A stretch of 25,048 nucleotides of DNA from JBEKYD01 sp049509915 (GTDB lineage Bacteria > Acidobacteriota > Terriglobia > Bryobacterales > Bryobacteraceae), in NCBI GenBank assembly GCA_049509915.1, contig JBEKZL010000081.1:1-25048 (forward strand), in the 5' to 3' direction. The notes under the pieces were generated by a model that ran no database searches, had not been told where the DNA came from, and saw nothing but the letters and a program-made list of their open reading frames with translations. Positions 15,972 through 23,915 of the stretch are shown piece by piece. The first letter of the stretch is position 1, and each line of letters opens with the position of its first letter. The position numbers and the translations under genes were made by a program.

Positions 15972-17234
15972 ATGGAAAACAGGCGGACATTCTTGAAGAC
16001 GGCGTTGGCCGCGGGCACGTTGTCGCGTTCCGTGCTGGGCGCTAACGACAGAGTCCAAATCGGGATTATCGGTACGGGAACCCGCGGTATGCGGGATCAC
16101 ACCTGCTTCAAGGCGCATTCGGACGCAGTTTTTGTGGCAGCCTCCGAGGTGGATCAATCCAGGTTAGGCAGAGCGCTGGAGCGGACCGGCAAACTAGACA
16201 CCTACGACGATTACCGTAAGTTGCTCGACCGCAAAGATGTGGATGCCGTGCTGGTTACGGCCCCGGATCACTGGCACAGCCAGATGGTGATCGATGCAGT
16301 GGCGGCGGGCAAGGATATTTATTGCGAAAAACCGGTTTCGAATACGGTGGAGCGTGCCCAGAAGATGCTGGAGGCGGTGCAACAGTCCAAACAGGTCGTC
16401 CAGGTTGGCATGCAGCAGCGAAGTTGGGACCATTTCCAGGAGGCCTGCAAGATCGTTCAAAGTGGTGTCCTCGGCAAGATCAGTCATGTCGCGGTTCAAT
16501 TTCCCGGCGGCTACTCCAACGCCCCGGATCCCGTTACAGCGCCGCCCGCGGGGCTTGACTGGGACAGGTGGCAAGGACCAGCGCCACACCACGGATATCA
16601 ACTTAGCCGGCAGAGACGCTGGCGTGCCTACTATGACTACGGCGGCGGTTTGGTGACGGATTGGGGAGTGCACTTGGTCGATATTGCTCACTGGTATATG
16701 AATGCCGACAACAAAGCGCCCACCCGAACGGCTGCGTCGTCGCAATACGTCGCCTTTAAGGACCCCGAGTCTGCTGAACTGCCGGACTCGTTCGCGGTGT
16801 CCTGGCAATACGATGACTTTGTCATGTCGTTTGTGAACTGCGAATACGATTCGCCGGAGTTCGAAAGTTGGGGGACATACTTCTACGGTTCGGCCGGGGC
16901 GCTACAAGTGAATCGTCAAGGCTGGCGTATGAACTCTAACATTCCCCGCCGCATCAACATGCCGAAAACCGCGATTGCGAATCCGTACGCTCAGCCCGAA
17001 CGCCCGCCGGCATTTGAGGCCAAACTATATCTAAATCCGAACGGAGGAGTCGAAGTCGATTATCCAACCATCGCGCACGTTCGCAATTTTCTCGATTGCG
17101 TGAAGTCGCGGCAGAAGCCAATTTGCGACATGAGCATTGGCTTCCATTCTTCGCTACCCTGCCTGCTCGCGGTCATGGCGATCAAGCAACAGCGAGTCAT
17201 CCTGTGGGACGGCCAGACTGCTAACGCGGTATAA
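15972..17234 (+). CDS. Tat-exported Gfo/Idh/MocA family oxidoreductase
   Basis: 420 residues. Twin-arginine signal NRRTFLKTALAAG at the N-terminus, then GANDRVQIGIIGTGTRG (23-39) as the dinucleotide-binding strand. Key residues: EKP with Lys120, and D230, H234 and D237 in TDWGVHLVDIAHW. NFLDCVKSRQKPICD is near the C-terminus. It belongs to the same subgroup as the two leftward tandem copies but is more divergent from them. A periplasmic sugar oxidation or reduction with bound NAD(P) is expected. ATG 15972 is preferred to the adjacent TTG at 15969, with AAAGGA at 15955-15960 upstream. It follows the small dehydrogenase subunit by 32 bases and precedes a cytosolic relative by 8 bases, so all four form one operon. 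Confidence 0.92.
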   Translation: MENRRTFLKTALAAGTLSRSVLGANDRVQIGIIGTGTRGMRDHTCFKAHSDAVFVAASEVDQSRLGRALERTGKLDTYDDYRKLLDRKDVDAVLVTAPDHWHSQMVIDAVAAGKDIYCEKPVSNTVERAQKMLEAVQQSKQVVQVGMQQRSWDHFQEACKIVQSGVLGKISHVAVQFPGGYSNAPDPVTAPPAGLDWDRWQGPAPHHGYQLSRQRRWRAYYDYGGGLVTDWGVHLVDIAHWYMNADNKAPTRTAASSQYVAFKDPESAELPDSFAVSWQYDDFVMSFVNCEYDSPEFESWGTYFYGSAGALQVNRQGWRMNSNIPRRINMPKTAIANPYAQPERPPAFEAKLYLNPNGGVEVDYPTIAHVRNFLDCVKSRQKPICDMSIGFHSSLPCLLAVMAIKQQRVILWDGQTANAV

Positions 17235-17242
17235 AACAACCA

Positions 17243-18334
17243 ATGAAACCGGAACTGCGAGTAGCCTTGCTCGGCACAGGCTTCATGGGCAAGGCTCACT
17301 CAAATGCCTATTGCCAAGCGGAACATTTCTATGATCTGCCTTATCGGATTCGTCGGAGGCTGCTATGCGATTCCGATGTGGTTTCTCTGGCGGCGATGGC
17401 TGGCCGCTGGGGCTGGGAAGAGACGGTTACGGACTGGCGGGCAGCCTTGGGCCGGTCAGATATTGACGCAATCGATATAGCGCTTCCCAACCATTTGCAC
17501 GCGCCCGCAGCTATGGCCGCCGCACAAGCCGGCAAGCTGGTGCTCTGCGAGAAACCGCTGGCTCTGAACGTCGATGAAGCCGCGGCGATGGTAGAGGCGG
17601 CTAAAAGCGTGCCGAACATGGTCTGGTACAACTACCGCCGGATTCCGGCGATCGCATTCGCCCGCGAGTTGATTGATCAAGGCCGACTCGGCGAAGTCTT
17701 TCATTACAGCGCCGCCTATATGCAGCAGTGGGGGCCCGATACGTCGAGGGCGAAAACCTGGCGCATGGATCCAAGCCGGGCCGGGTCGGGTGTCGGCGAC
17801 GATCTACTGGCACACTCGATCGACATTGCGATATATCTCAATGGTCCTATTCAGGAGACCGCCGCTGCGACTCGAACCTTCGTTCCGGATCGGGCCATCG
17901 ATGATGCAGTCAGTGTGCTGGCGAACTTTGAAAACGGCAGCCTGGGAAGTTTTGAAGCGACCCGCTTTGGCATCGGCTACCGGAACTCCAACCGTTTCCA
18001 GATTCATGGCTCGGGAGGAATGCTGCGTTTTGACCTCGAGCGGCTGAACCGGCTCGAGTTCTATGACGCGAATCAGCCTGGCCGGGAACAAGGTCTTCGC
18101 GACATCATGGTTACCGACCCGGCGCATCCGATTTTCGGCAACTTCTGGAGACCGGGGCATATCATCGGCTACGAACACACGTTCATCGCCACTCTCGCGG
18201 AGTTCCTCGGGTGCGTTTCGCGGGGCGAGGAGTTTCATCCGAACTTTCGCGACGGGCTGAGCGTGCAGCAAGTGCTAGGCGCTGTTCAGGAATCAGCCAG
18301 GTCGCGCCAATGGGTTGCAGTGCGAAACGTATGA
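17243..18334 (+). CDS. Cytosolic Gfo/Idh/MocA family oxidoreductase
   Basis: 363 residues with no signal peptide. The Rossmann motif starts at once (LRVALLGTGFMGKAHSNAY, 5-23). The catalytic lysine is K104 in CEKPLAL, and the substrate-side set is D187, H191 and D194 in GDDLLAHSIDIA. YEHTFIATLAEFLG and FRDGLSVQQVLGAV are typical of inositol- or sugar-dehydrogenase members. It clearly differs from the three exported members here in length, lack of export signal and C-terminal sequence. It probably acts on a product imported by the adjacent MFS transporter. The start lies 8 bases after the previous stop without a strong ribosome-binding site, consistent with coupling. Its TGA overlaps an ATG (ATGA) that leads only into a 14-codon frame. 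Confidence 0.9.
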   Translation: MKPELRVALLGTGFMGKAHSNAYCQAEHFYDLPYRIRRRLLCDSDVVSLAAMAGRWGWEETVTDWRAALGRSDIDAIDIALPNHLHAPAAMAAAQAGKLVLCEKPLALNVDEAAAMVEAAKSVPNMVWYNYRRIPAIAFARELIDQGRLGEVFHYSAAYMQQWGPDTSRAKTWRMDPSRAGSGVGDDLLAHSIDIAIYLNGPIQETAAATRTFVPDRAIDDAVSVLANFENGSLGSFEATRFGIGYRNSNRFQIHGSGGMLRFDLERLNRLEFYDANQPGREQGLRDIMVTDPAHPIFGNFWRPGHIIGYEHTFIATLAEFLGCVSRGEEFHPNFRDGLSVQQVLGAVQESARSRQWVAVRNV

Positions 18335-18378
18335 GAGACGGACGCAACGGAAGACCGTCTTCGAAGGGTACATAATCG

Positions 18379-19599
18379 ATGACCGAACTTTCCGCCAGAA
18401 AATCATGGGCAATTCTCGCGCTGCTGTCGGCATCCATGGCGATCAACCTTTTCGATCGCCAGATACTTTCCGTATTGGCGCCCGTCATTCGCGACTCGCA
18501 GCATTTTTCTCCCAGCGAGTACGGCTATATCACTGCGGCGTTTCAGATTGGAATGTTGCTGGGACAGGTTCCCGCCGGATCGCTGATGGATTCGGTTGGC
18601 ACGCGCGTCGGACTGGGGCTGATTCTGGTTCTCTGGTCTCTCGTCAACAGTTCCTTTGCGCTTGTGTCTGGTCTGACCGGTTTCGTTAGCGTGCGTTTTC
18701 TGATGGGGTTTACCCAATGTGGCAATTACACAGCGGGGATTAAGGCGCTTGCGGGAATGTTTCCCGCGGAGCGCAGATCGCTGGCGGGCGGAGTATTCAA
18801 TGCCGGGGCACAGCTCGGCTCCGTTGTGGCGCCGCCGCTGGTGGTTTATCTCGCCAGAACACTGGGGTGGAGGGCCGCATTTCTCGTGCCCAGTATGGTG
18901 GGTCTTTTATGGCTTGTGCCTTGGCTCATGATTTCTCCCAGGGCTCAGGTGCCGGCCAGGAAAGAGAAGAGCCCGGAGTTGAGAGTCCGGCTCACTCAGT
19001 TGATGCGAGAACGCCAGGTAGTGGCACTATTTCTGATACGGGTTTTCTCTGGGCCGCTGACGACGTTCTATTGGTTCTGGCTTCCCGAATACCTCCGGAC
19101 GGGCCGGAAGATGTCGCTGGAAATGATTGGAATGCTCGCCTGGATGCCGTACTTGTTTGGAGCATTGGGCAATGTTATGGGCGGATTCCTCTCCGATCGG
19201 CTGGTTCGCGTAACCGGCTCTGTCGACACGGGAAGAAAGGTGGCGTTCACCCTGGCTTTCGGGCTCTCGACGCTCAGCATGGCTTTGCCCCTCGCCGGCA
19301 ACGATTTCGTTGCGTTGGCGATGATCTCGCTGGTACTTTTCGGCAACCAATGGGTGGCGGCGACCTACATCGCCACGATGGGCGACGTGGTCCCGCAGAC
19401 TCTGGCGGGACGCGTCAATGGAATCGCCGGTTTCGGCGACAGCTTATCGACATTGGTCGCGACGTTGCTGACGGGTATTGTCGTGGAGCACTACTCTTAC
19501 ACACCTGTGTTCCTTGCTGCCGGCTGTTTGCCTTTGCTGGCAATGGCGAGTGTTTTCCTGGTTTTAAAGCGCATCGAGATGATGAGGACCACGAGCTGA
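18379..19599 (+). CDS. MFS transporter, hexuronate/sugar-acid (ACS-family) type
   Basis: 406 residues, about 12 predicted membrane helices. TM1 carries NLFDRQILSVLAPVI (23-37), the signature of the anion:cation symporter family that includes ExuT-like hexuronate and glucarate carriers. The loop between TM2 and TM3 has the MFS motif GSLMDSVGTRVG (68-79), and RFLMGFTQCGNYTAGIKALAGMFP lies near TM4. The second half starts with FYWFWLPEYLR. It should import a sugar acid or related small product across the inner membrane by ion symport. Substrate assignment rests on family resemblance plus the nearby UxuA-like genes. GAAGGG lies about 10 nt before the ATG. It is the last gene of the GMC operon, 44 bases after the cytosolic oxidoreductase. 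Confidence 0.9.
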   Translation: MTELSARKSWAILALLSASMAINLFDRQILSVLAPVIRDSQHFSPSEYGYITAAFQIGMLLGQVPAGSLMDSVGTRVGLGLILVLWSLVNSSFALVSGLTGFVSVRFLMGFTQCGNYTAGIKALAGMFPAERRSLAGGVFNAGAQLGSVVAPPLVVYLARTLGWRAAFLVPSMVGLLWLVPWLMISPRAQVPARKEKSPELRVRLTQLMRERQVVALFLIRVFSGPLTTFYWFWLPEYLRTGRKMSLEMIGMLAWMPYLFGALGNVMGGFLSDRLVRVTGSVDTGRKVAFTLAFGLSTLSMALPLAGNDFVALAMISLVLFGNQWVAATYIATMGDVVPQTLAGRVNGIAGFGDSLSTLVATLLTGIVVEHYSYTPVFLAAGCLPLLAMASVFLVLKRIEMMRTTS

Positions 19600-19742
19600 A
19601 TCGTTTCTTCAGTTAATTCGACCAGCCGGTTAGGTTTTCAACGCAATGAAGACGCACAGGCGGAGGTCCGGGCTGAGGTACCTCTTCTGAGCGGAAGTGG
19701 TTCTGGCCAAGTTATGGGGCGTAGCACACAAAAGGAGAATCG

Positions 19743-20831
19743 ATGGAACTGACCCGGAGACAACTCGTTGGGGCGGCCGGGGCGGCGGCGATATTAGTAA
19801 CTCCGGAAGCCTCCGGCGCCGTGCCGCCCGCCAGCCGCCGCGAAGGGCCGGACACGCCTAAGCTCTGCCTGCCCGCGGGGCTGGGCCAAGACGATGCCGG
19901 TATCCGGCGAGTGAGGCAGCTCGGCGTAGACTACACGCTGTCGGGAGGGCTGGCGATTCCCTGGAAGGAAGCCGACGTGCGTTCGCGCATCGAACGCTAC
20001 AAGGCTGGTGGCCTGACGCTGGGCAACATGATGATGGCGGGATTCCCGAATTCCATCTACGGCAGGCCCGGACGCGACGAGGAGATTGAGAAGGTTATCC
20101 AGTCGATCCGCGCGGCCGGCGCCGCGGGCCTTCCAGTGATCGAGTACAACTGGTACGCGCACCGCGCCATTGAGGGCTATTACGCGGAGACGGGGAGAGG
20201 TGGCTCCGGGTATACTTCTTTTGATTACGGGCGGGTGAAGGACTTGCCGCCGCTGCCCGAACAGGGGGCGCACAGCCTCGATGAGATGTGGGCCAATATC
20301 ACTTACTTTTTGAAAGCTGTGGTTCCGGTGGCGCAGGAGTCAGGGGTCAGGCTGGCTCTGCACCCTAACGATCCTCCGGCGCCTGTCAGTCGCGGGTCCG
20401 GCCAGATCATGGGCAGCGTCGCCGGATGGAAGCACCTCATAGAAATCGTAGCGAGCCCGTCGAACGGGATCACGTTTGATTGCGGCGTAACGCGGGAGAT
20501 GGGCGAGGATCCGGTGGAAGTCTGCCGTTATTTCGGGGCCAGGGACCGCATCAACCACGTGCACTTCCGCAATGTGCGTATGCAAGTGCCGCGCGAGCAA
20601 TATACCGAAGTGTTTCCGGATGAGGGCGACGTGGACTTGTTTGCGGTGATGAAAGAACTGGTGCGCCAGAAATACCCGCGGCTCCTTTTCCCGGAGCACC
20701 CTCGCGGCCTCGATGTCGACCGGGAGATTTCGCCGCAACCTCACGCCGAGCCTGGCGCCGGTGGGTACGCTGCCTTCATTTTCAACGTTGCTTACGCCAG
20801 GGCCCTATTCCAGGCCGCTCTGGCCTCGTGA
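19743..20831 (+). CDS. UxuA/mannonate-dehydratase-like TIM-barrel protein with export signal (copy 1)
   Basis: 362 residues. The start is well supported by AAGGAG 5 nt before ATG 19743. The N-terminus TRRQLVGAAGAAAILV looks like a Tat signal, which is unusual because mannonate dehydratase is normally cytosolic. The TIM barrel shows the UxuA pattern: EMWANITYFLKAVVPVAQESGV (181-202), LALHPNDPP (204-212), FDCGVT (245-250), HVHFRNV (272-278) and GDVDLF (295-300), closing with GYAAFIFNVAYARALFQA. Likely metal ligands are H207, C247, H274 and D298, the same His/Cys/His/Asp set known for mannonate dehydratase. The true reaction may be dehydration of an aldonate or action on a keto-sugar. It opens a three-gene set with copy 2 and a second MFS gene. 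Confidence 0.87.
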   Translation: MELTRRQLVGAAGAAAILVTPEASGAVPPASRREGPDTPKLCLPAGLGQDDAGIRRVRQLGVDYTLSGGLAIPWKEADVRSRIERYKAGGLTLGNMMMAGFPNSIYGRPGRDEEIEKVIQSIRAAGAAGLPVIEYNWYAHRAIEGYYAETGRGGSGYTSFDYGRVKDLPPLPEQGAHSLDEMWANITYFLKAVVPVAQESGVRLALHPNDPPAPVSRGSGQIMGSVAGWKHLIEIVASPSNGITFDCGVTREMGEDPVEVCRYFGARDRINHVHFRNVRMQVPREQYTEVFPDEGDVDLFAVMKELVRQKYPRLLFPEHPRGLDVDREISPQPHAEPGAGGYAAFIFNVAYARALFQAALAS

Positions 20832-20914
20832 CCGGGTAGCCCTTGAGCCGCTCGGAACGCGGCTCGCAATCATCGGCTACTGCCCCACAGCAGGATCGTG
20901 GGAGGAGATGTTTC

Positions 20915-22033
20915 ATGAAGTCTACTGAATATGGACAGCTTCGCCGCCCTGGATTCCCTCACCGCCGCGATTTTCTCAAGCTTCCCCTGGGGGCCGGCGC
21001 CGCTCAAGCGCTACTGCTTGGCGGCGCGGCTGGCGCCGTCCCCCACAAGGACGAATATGATCCCGAGAACACCAAGATCGCCAGCAAGGTGGCCGTTTCA
21101 ACCCTTACCGACGACGAGCTTCTCTTCCTCAAGCAGATCGGGCTGCGTTGGGTGCATGCCGATTTTGGGAACAATGGCGCCTATGAATTCGTGAAAAGCA
21201 CGCAGGAACGTTTCGCCGGCCACGGAATTAAGATCCACTGCGGTCTCCTGGAAGCCTATCATTCCAAGAGAATCCAGCTCGGCCAGCCCGGCCGGGACGA
21301 GGATATCGAGAAGTTTCAGGTGTTTATTCGCGACTGTGGCCGTTTGGGCATTCCCGTAGTTCACATCGATTTTCACCCGGGCAATACTTACACGACCAAT
21401 ATGATCGAGTCGCCCCGCGGTTACAAGTGTCGCGAATTCAGCGTTGACGATTTCCACCAGAAGATTGAGAAGCAGATGTTCGACCGCCAATACTCCGCCG
21501 AAGATATATGGGCCAACTACACCTACTTTCTCAAAGCTGTCCTCCCAGTCGCCGAAAAGGCGAATGTGCGCTTAGCGCACCACCCCGACGACCCGCCTCT
21601 CCCTATGATGAACGGCGTGGCCAAAGTCTTCATCAACTATGATGGCTACAGACACGCGGAACAGGTCGCGGCCGGCGGAAGTGAGAATTGGGGACTATGT
21701 TTCTGCGTAGGTACCTGGTCAGAAGGCGGCGACAAGATGGGCAAGGATGTTCTAGGAATGATCCAGGACTTCGGCAAACGGGACAAAATTTTCACGGTTC
21801 ATTTTCGCAATGTCAGCTCCCCCCTGCCCCGCTTTCACGAGACCTTTCAGGATGATGGTTATCTGGATATGTATCAGGTCATGAAAGCCCTACGCCAAGT
21901 GCGATGTAACGCTTCGCTGATCCCAGACCACTACCCCGGCTTGGTCAGCGACACGAATCGCCGCCTTGCCGAAGCGTATATGATCTCGCAGATGCGGACC
22001 CTGCTCCGCCGGGCCAATGAAGAGGTGGGATAG
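20915..22033 (+). CDS. UxuA/mannonate-dehydratase-like TIM-barrel protein with Tat signal (copy 2)
   Basis: 372 residues. ATG 20915 is preceded by GGAGGAG at 20901-20907 with a 7-nt gap. Upstream in-frame codons give no sensible N-terminus. A clear twin-arginine signal HRRDFLKLPLGAGAAQALLLGG (16-37) precedes the barrel. Conserved UxuA segments are NYTYFLKAVLPVAEKANVRL (201-220), AHHPDDPP (221-228), CFCVGTW (262-268), TVHFRNV (294-300) and DDGYLDMY (313-320). Expected metal ligands are H223, C264, H296 and D318. It is a divergent paralogue of copy 1, 83 bases away. The C-terminus lacks the GY-AFIFNVAYARA ending of copy 1 and instead ends RLAEAYMISQMRTLLRRA. Exported location and paired arrangement suggest a two-component or sequential role on periplasmic sugars (inference). 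Confidence 0.87.
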   Translation: MKSTEYGQLRRPGFPHRRDFLKLPLGAGAAQALLLGGAAGAVPHKDEYDPENTKIASKVAVSTLTDDELLFLKQIGLRWVHADFGNNGAYEFVKSTQERFAGHGIKIHCGLLEAYHSKRIQLGQPGRDEDIEKFQVFIRDCGRLGIPVVHIDFHPGNTYTTNMIESPRGYKCREFSVDDFHQKIEKQMFDRQYSAEDIWANYTYFLKAVLPVAEKANVRLAHHPDDPPLPMMNGVAKVFINYDGYRHAEQVAAGGSENWGLCFCVGTWSEGGDKMGKDVLGMIQDFGKRDKIFTVHFRNVSSPLPRFHETFQDDGYLDMYQVMKALRQVRCNASLIPDHYPGLVSDTNRRLAEAYMISQMRTLLRRANEEVG

Positions 22034-22099
22034 AAGGCAGCCCAGCGCGCATTTGAAAGATCGTAAGTCGCCGACTGCATCAGCGTGTGGATACGTCCT

Positions 22100-22117
22100 C
22101 GGCGGTTCCGCCGTTTC
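22100..22117 (+). terminator. Weak terminator-like hairpin after UxuA-like copy 2
   Basis: CGGCG-GTTC-CGCCG at 22100-22113 forms a tight 5-bp stem with a 4-nt loop and is followed by TTTCT. The stem and T-run are short, so termination is only possible, perhaps partial, before the second MFS gene. Confidence 0.25.
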
Positions 22118-22229
22118 TACTGGGACCTCGTCAATGGCAAGCGAGACGCGGCGACAAATCCGCGATCAATACAATAAAAGAGTTGCATGAGCATTTAGAT
22201 TGCGACATATTAAGAATGCTATCTCAGAT

Positions 22230-23561
22230 ATGCAGCCGTCTTTTCCTCCGCAAACCGATGCTGGCGTGGGGTCAGGCGCTTTGCCGCCTGTCTGGCGGCA
22301 AGTTCGCTGGCAGGTCCTCACTCTGCTGTTCTTGGTGACAGTCATCAATTTCGTCCACCGGCAGACCCTTTCCGTTGTGGCGCCGCTGATCCGCGAGGAG
22401 TACCACCTCAGCAATACTGATTACGGCCGGATTGTTTCGGCATTCATGTTCGGCATGATGGCGGGTGAATTCCCGGTGGGCTGGATGATGGACCGCCTAG
22501 GGGTGCGCGGTGGATTCTCTTTCGCGGTCGTCTGGTGGTCATTGGCGGCCGGCCTGCATGCAACCGCGCGGTCGGCGCTGCAGTTCTCGATATTCCGATT
22601 CTGGATGGGCACCGGGGAGTGCGGGAATTTCTCGGGCGGGATGAAGGTGGTTTCCGAGTGGTTTCCGGCACGGGAGCGAGCGTTTGCCGTTGGCGTGTTC
22701 AACGCCGGGTCGATGATCGGTTCGCTCGTCACGCCGCCGCTCATCGTCTATCTGACGCTGCACTTCGGCTGGCGCGTTGCGTTTGTCGGCCCAAGCGTTC
22801 TTGGCTTTCTCTGGGTGATTCTGTGGCGATCCGTCTACCGGCCGCTAGCCGAACACCCTCGCCTGACGGCAGTTGAAGTCAGGTATATTCGCGCCGGTCA
22901 GCCCGGCCAGGAGGGCGATCCGCCGCGCAGCCGAGCCCTGCTCCGGTATCGCCAGGGGTGGGGGTTGGTCTTGTGCCGATTTTTGGTTGGTCCAGTGATT
23001 CAGTTCTACTGGTTTTGGATGCCGACCTACCTCTATCAGTCTCGCGGATTGAGCCTGGCTGCGATTGGATGGTTTGCGTGGATTCCGTATTTGTTTGGCG
23101 ACGTGGGGAGCATCGGCGGAGGCTGGGCGGCCGGCTTTCTGATGCGCCGCGGCATGAGCCTTCAAGCGGTGCGGCTGTCCACCATGTGGGCGGGGGCGGT
23201 ATGCTGCGCGATGAGCATTGGAGTATCCCAGGCAACATCCGCGGCCGCAGCCATTGCGTTCATCTGTTTGGTGATGTTTGGCCATACGTGGCTTTCCGCC
23301 AATATGTTTGCGGCCATTTCGGACATATATCCCAAGGATTCGGTGGGACGTATGACCGCTTTAACGGGCATTGCCGGAGGTATTAGCGGTCTGTTATTTC
23401 CGCTGCTTACCGGATACCTACTGGATAAGATTTCGTACGCTCCTGTATTTCTCATGGCGGCAGTTATGCCGTCGGCTGGGGTCTTTTGTCTGGGGGCGAC
23501 GGCACGAAAGTTCGAATGCATTGTCATCTCTCCAGAAGCTGCTCCCGCGGACGTAGGCTGA
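22230..23561 (+). CDS. MFS transporter, hexuronate/sugar-acid (ACS-family) type, second copy
   Basis: 443 residues, about 12 membrane helices. TM1 region NFVHRQTLSVVAPLIREEY (40-58) and the loop motif GWMMDRLGVRGG (84-95) match the other MFS protein, as do RFWMGTGECGNFSGGMKVVSEWFP and the shared pattern FYWFWMPTYLY at the start of the second half. It belongs to the ExuT-like anion:cation symporters. The start is uncertain: no Shine-Dalgarno is evident before ATG 22230, and a TTG at 22200 in frame would add 10 residues. Because a 196-base gap separates it from the UxuA-like pair, it may have its own promoter. It probably imports the acid produced or used by the adjacent enzymes. The substrate is not proven. 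Confidence 0.87.
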   Translation: MQPSFPPQTDAGVGSGALPPVWRQVRWQVLTLLFLVTVINFVHRQTLSVVAPLIREEYHLSNTDYGRIVSAFMFGMMAGEFPVGWMMDRLGVRGGFSFAVVWWSLAAGLHATARSALQFSIFRFWMGTGECGNFSGGMKVVSEWFPARERAFAVGVFNAGSMIGSLVTPPLIVYLTLHFGWRVAFVGPSVLGFLWVILWRSVYRPLAEHPRLTAVEVRYIRAGQPGQEGDPPRSRALLRYRQGWGLVLCRFLVGPVIQFYWFWMPTYLYQSRGLSLAAIGWFAWIPYLFGDVGSIGGGWAAGFLMRRGMSLQAVRLSTMWAGAVCCAMSIGVSQATSAAAAIAFICLVMFGHTWLSANMFAAISDIYPKDSVGRMTALTGIAGGISGLLFPLLTGYLLDKISYAPVFLMAAVMPSAGVFCLGATARKFECIVISPEAAPADVG

Positions 23562-23915
23562 GCGTTCTGTCTTAGGTAGCCAAGCGTTGGAGCGATTGTT
23601 GCTGACGGCTCTTCCGTCACTTTTCGGATTTCTCGCGCCACGCCGCTTTGAAAGATGGACTTGGCCGGGCGCTCGGCTCGATCCGCCATCGCTTCACAAA
23701 CCGCCGCAACCAGGTTCAGGCACTGTGGGCGCGCCTCCCGGCACGGGCCGCCAGTTGATATCTGAAATGATAGGAAAGGAGCAGCATTCTCCTCGGGAAA
23801 TCACCGCCTCGTAGCCTGGTGTCCCAACTCTTGACCGATCGTCGACAAGAGCGTGCTCGAATGCCATCACTGGAGGCAAGGGGGTGTATACTGCTCACCT
23901 GGAGGCCTTGGTCAA
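23562..23915. other. Intergenic stretch before the cytochrome c gene
   Basis: About 350 bases with no recognised gene. A -10-like TATACT lies at 23886-23891 close to the cytochrome start, but the matching -35 region is poor. A GGAGG ribosome-binding site is at 23901-23905. Nothing else identifiable was seen. Confidence 0.4.

Noticed and set aside
18350..18362. GAAGAC-C-GTCTTC inverted repeat before the MFS gene
   Set aside because: Six-base arms with a 1-nt spacer inside an operon gap. Expected often by chance and without other support.
18331..18375. 14-codon frame starting in the ATGA overlap after the cytosolic oxidoreductase
   Set aside because: Too short, no conserved feature. Probably chance in the gap before the MFS gene.
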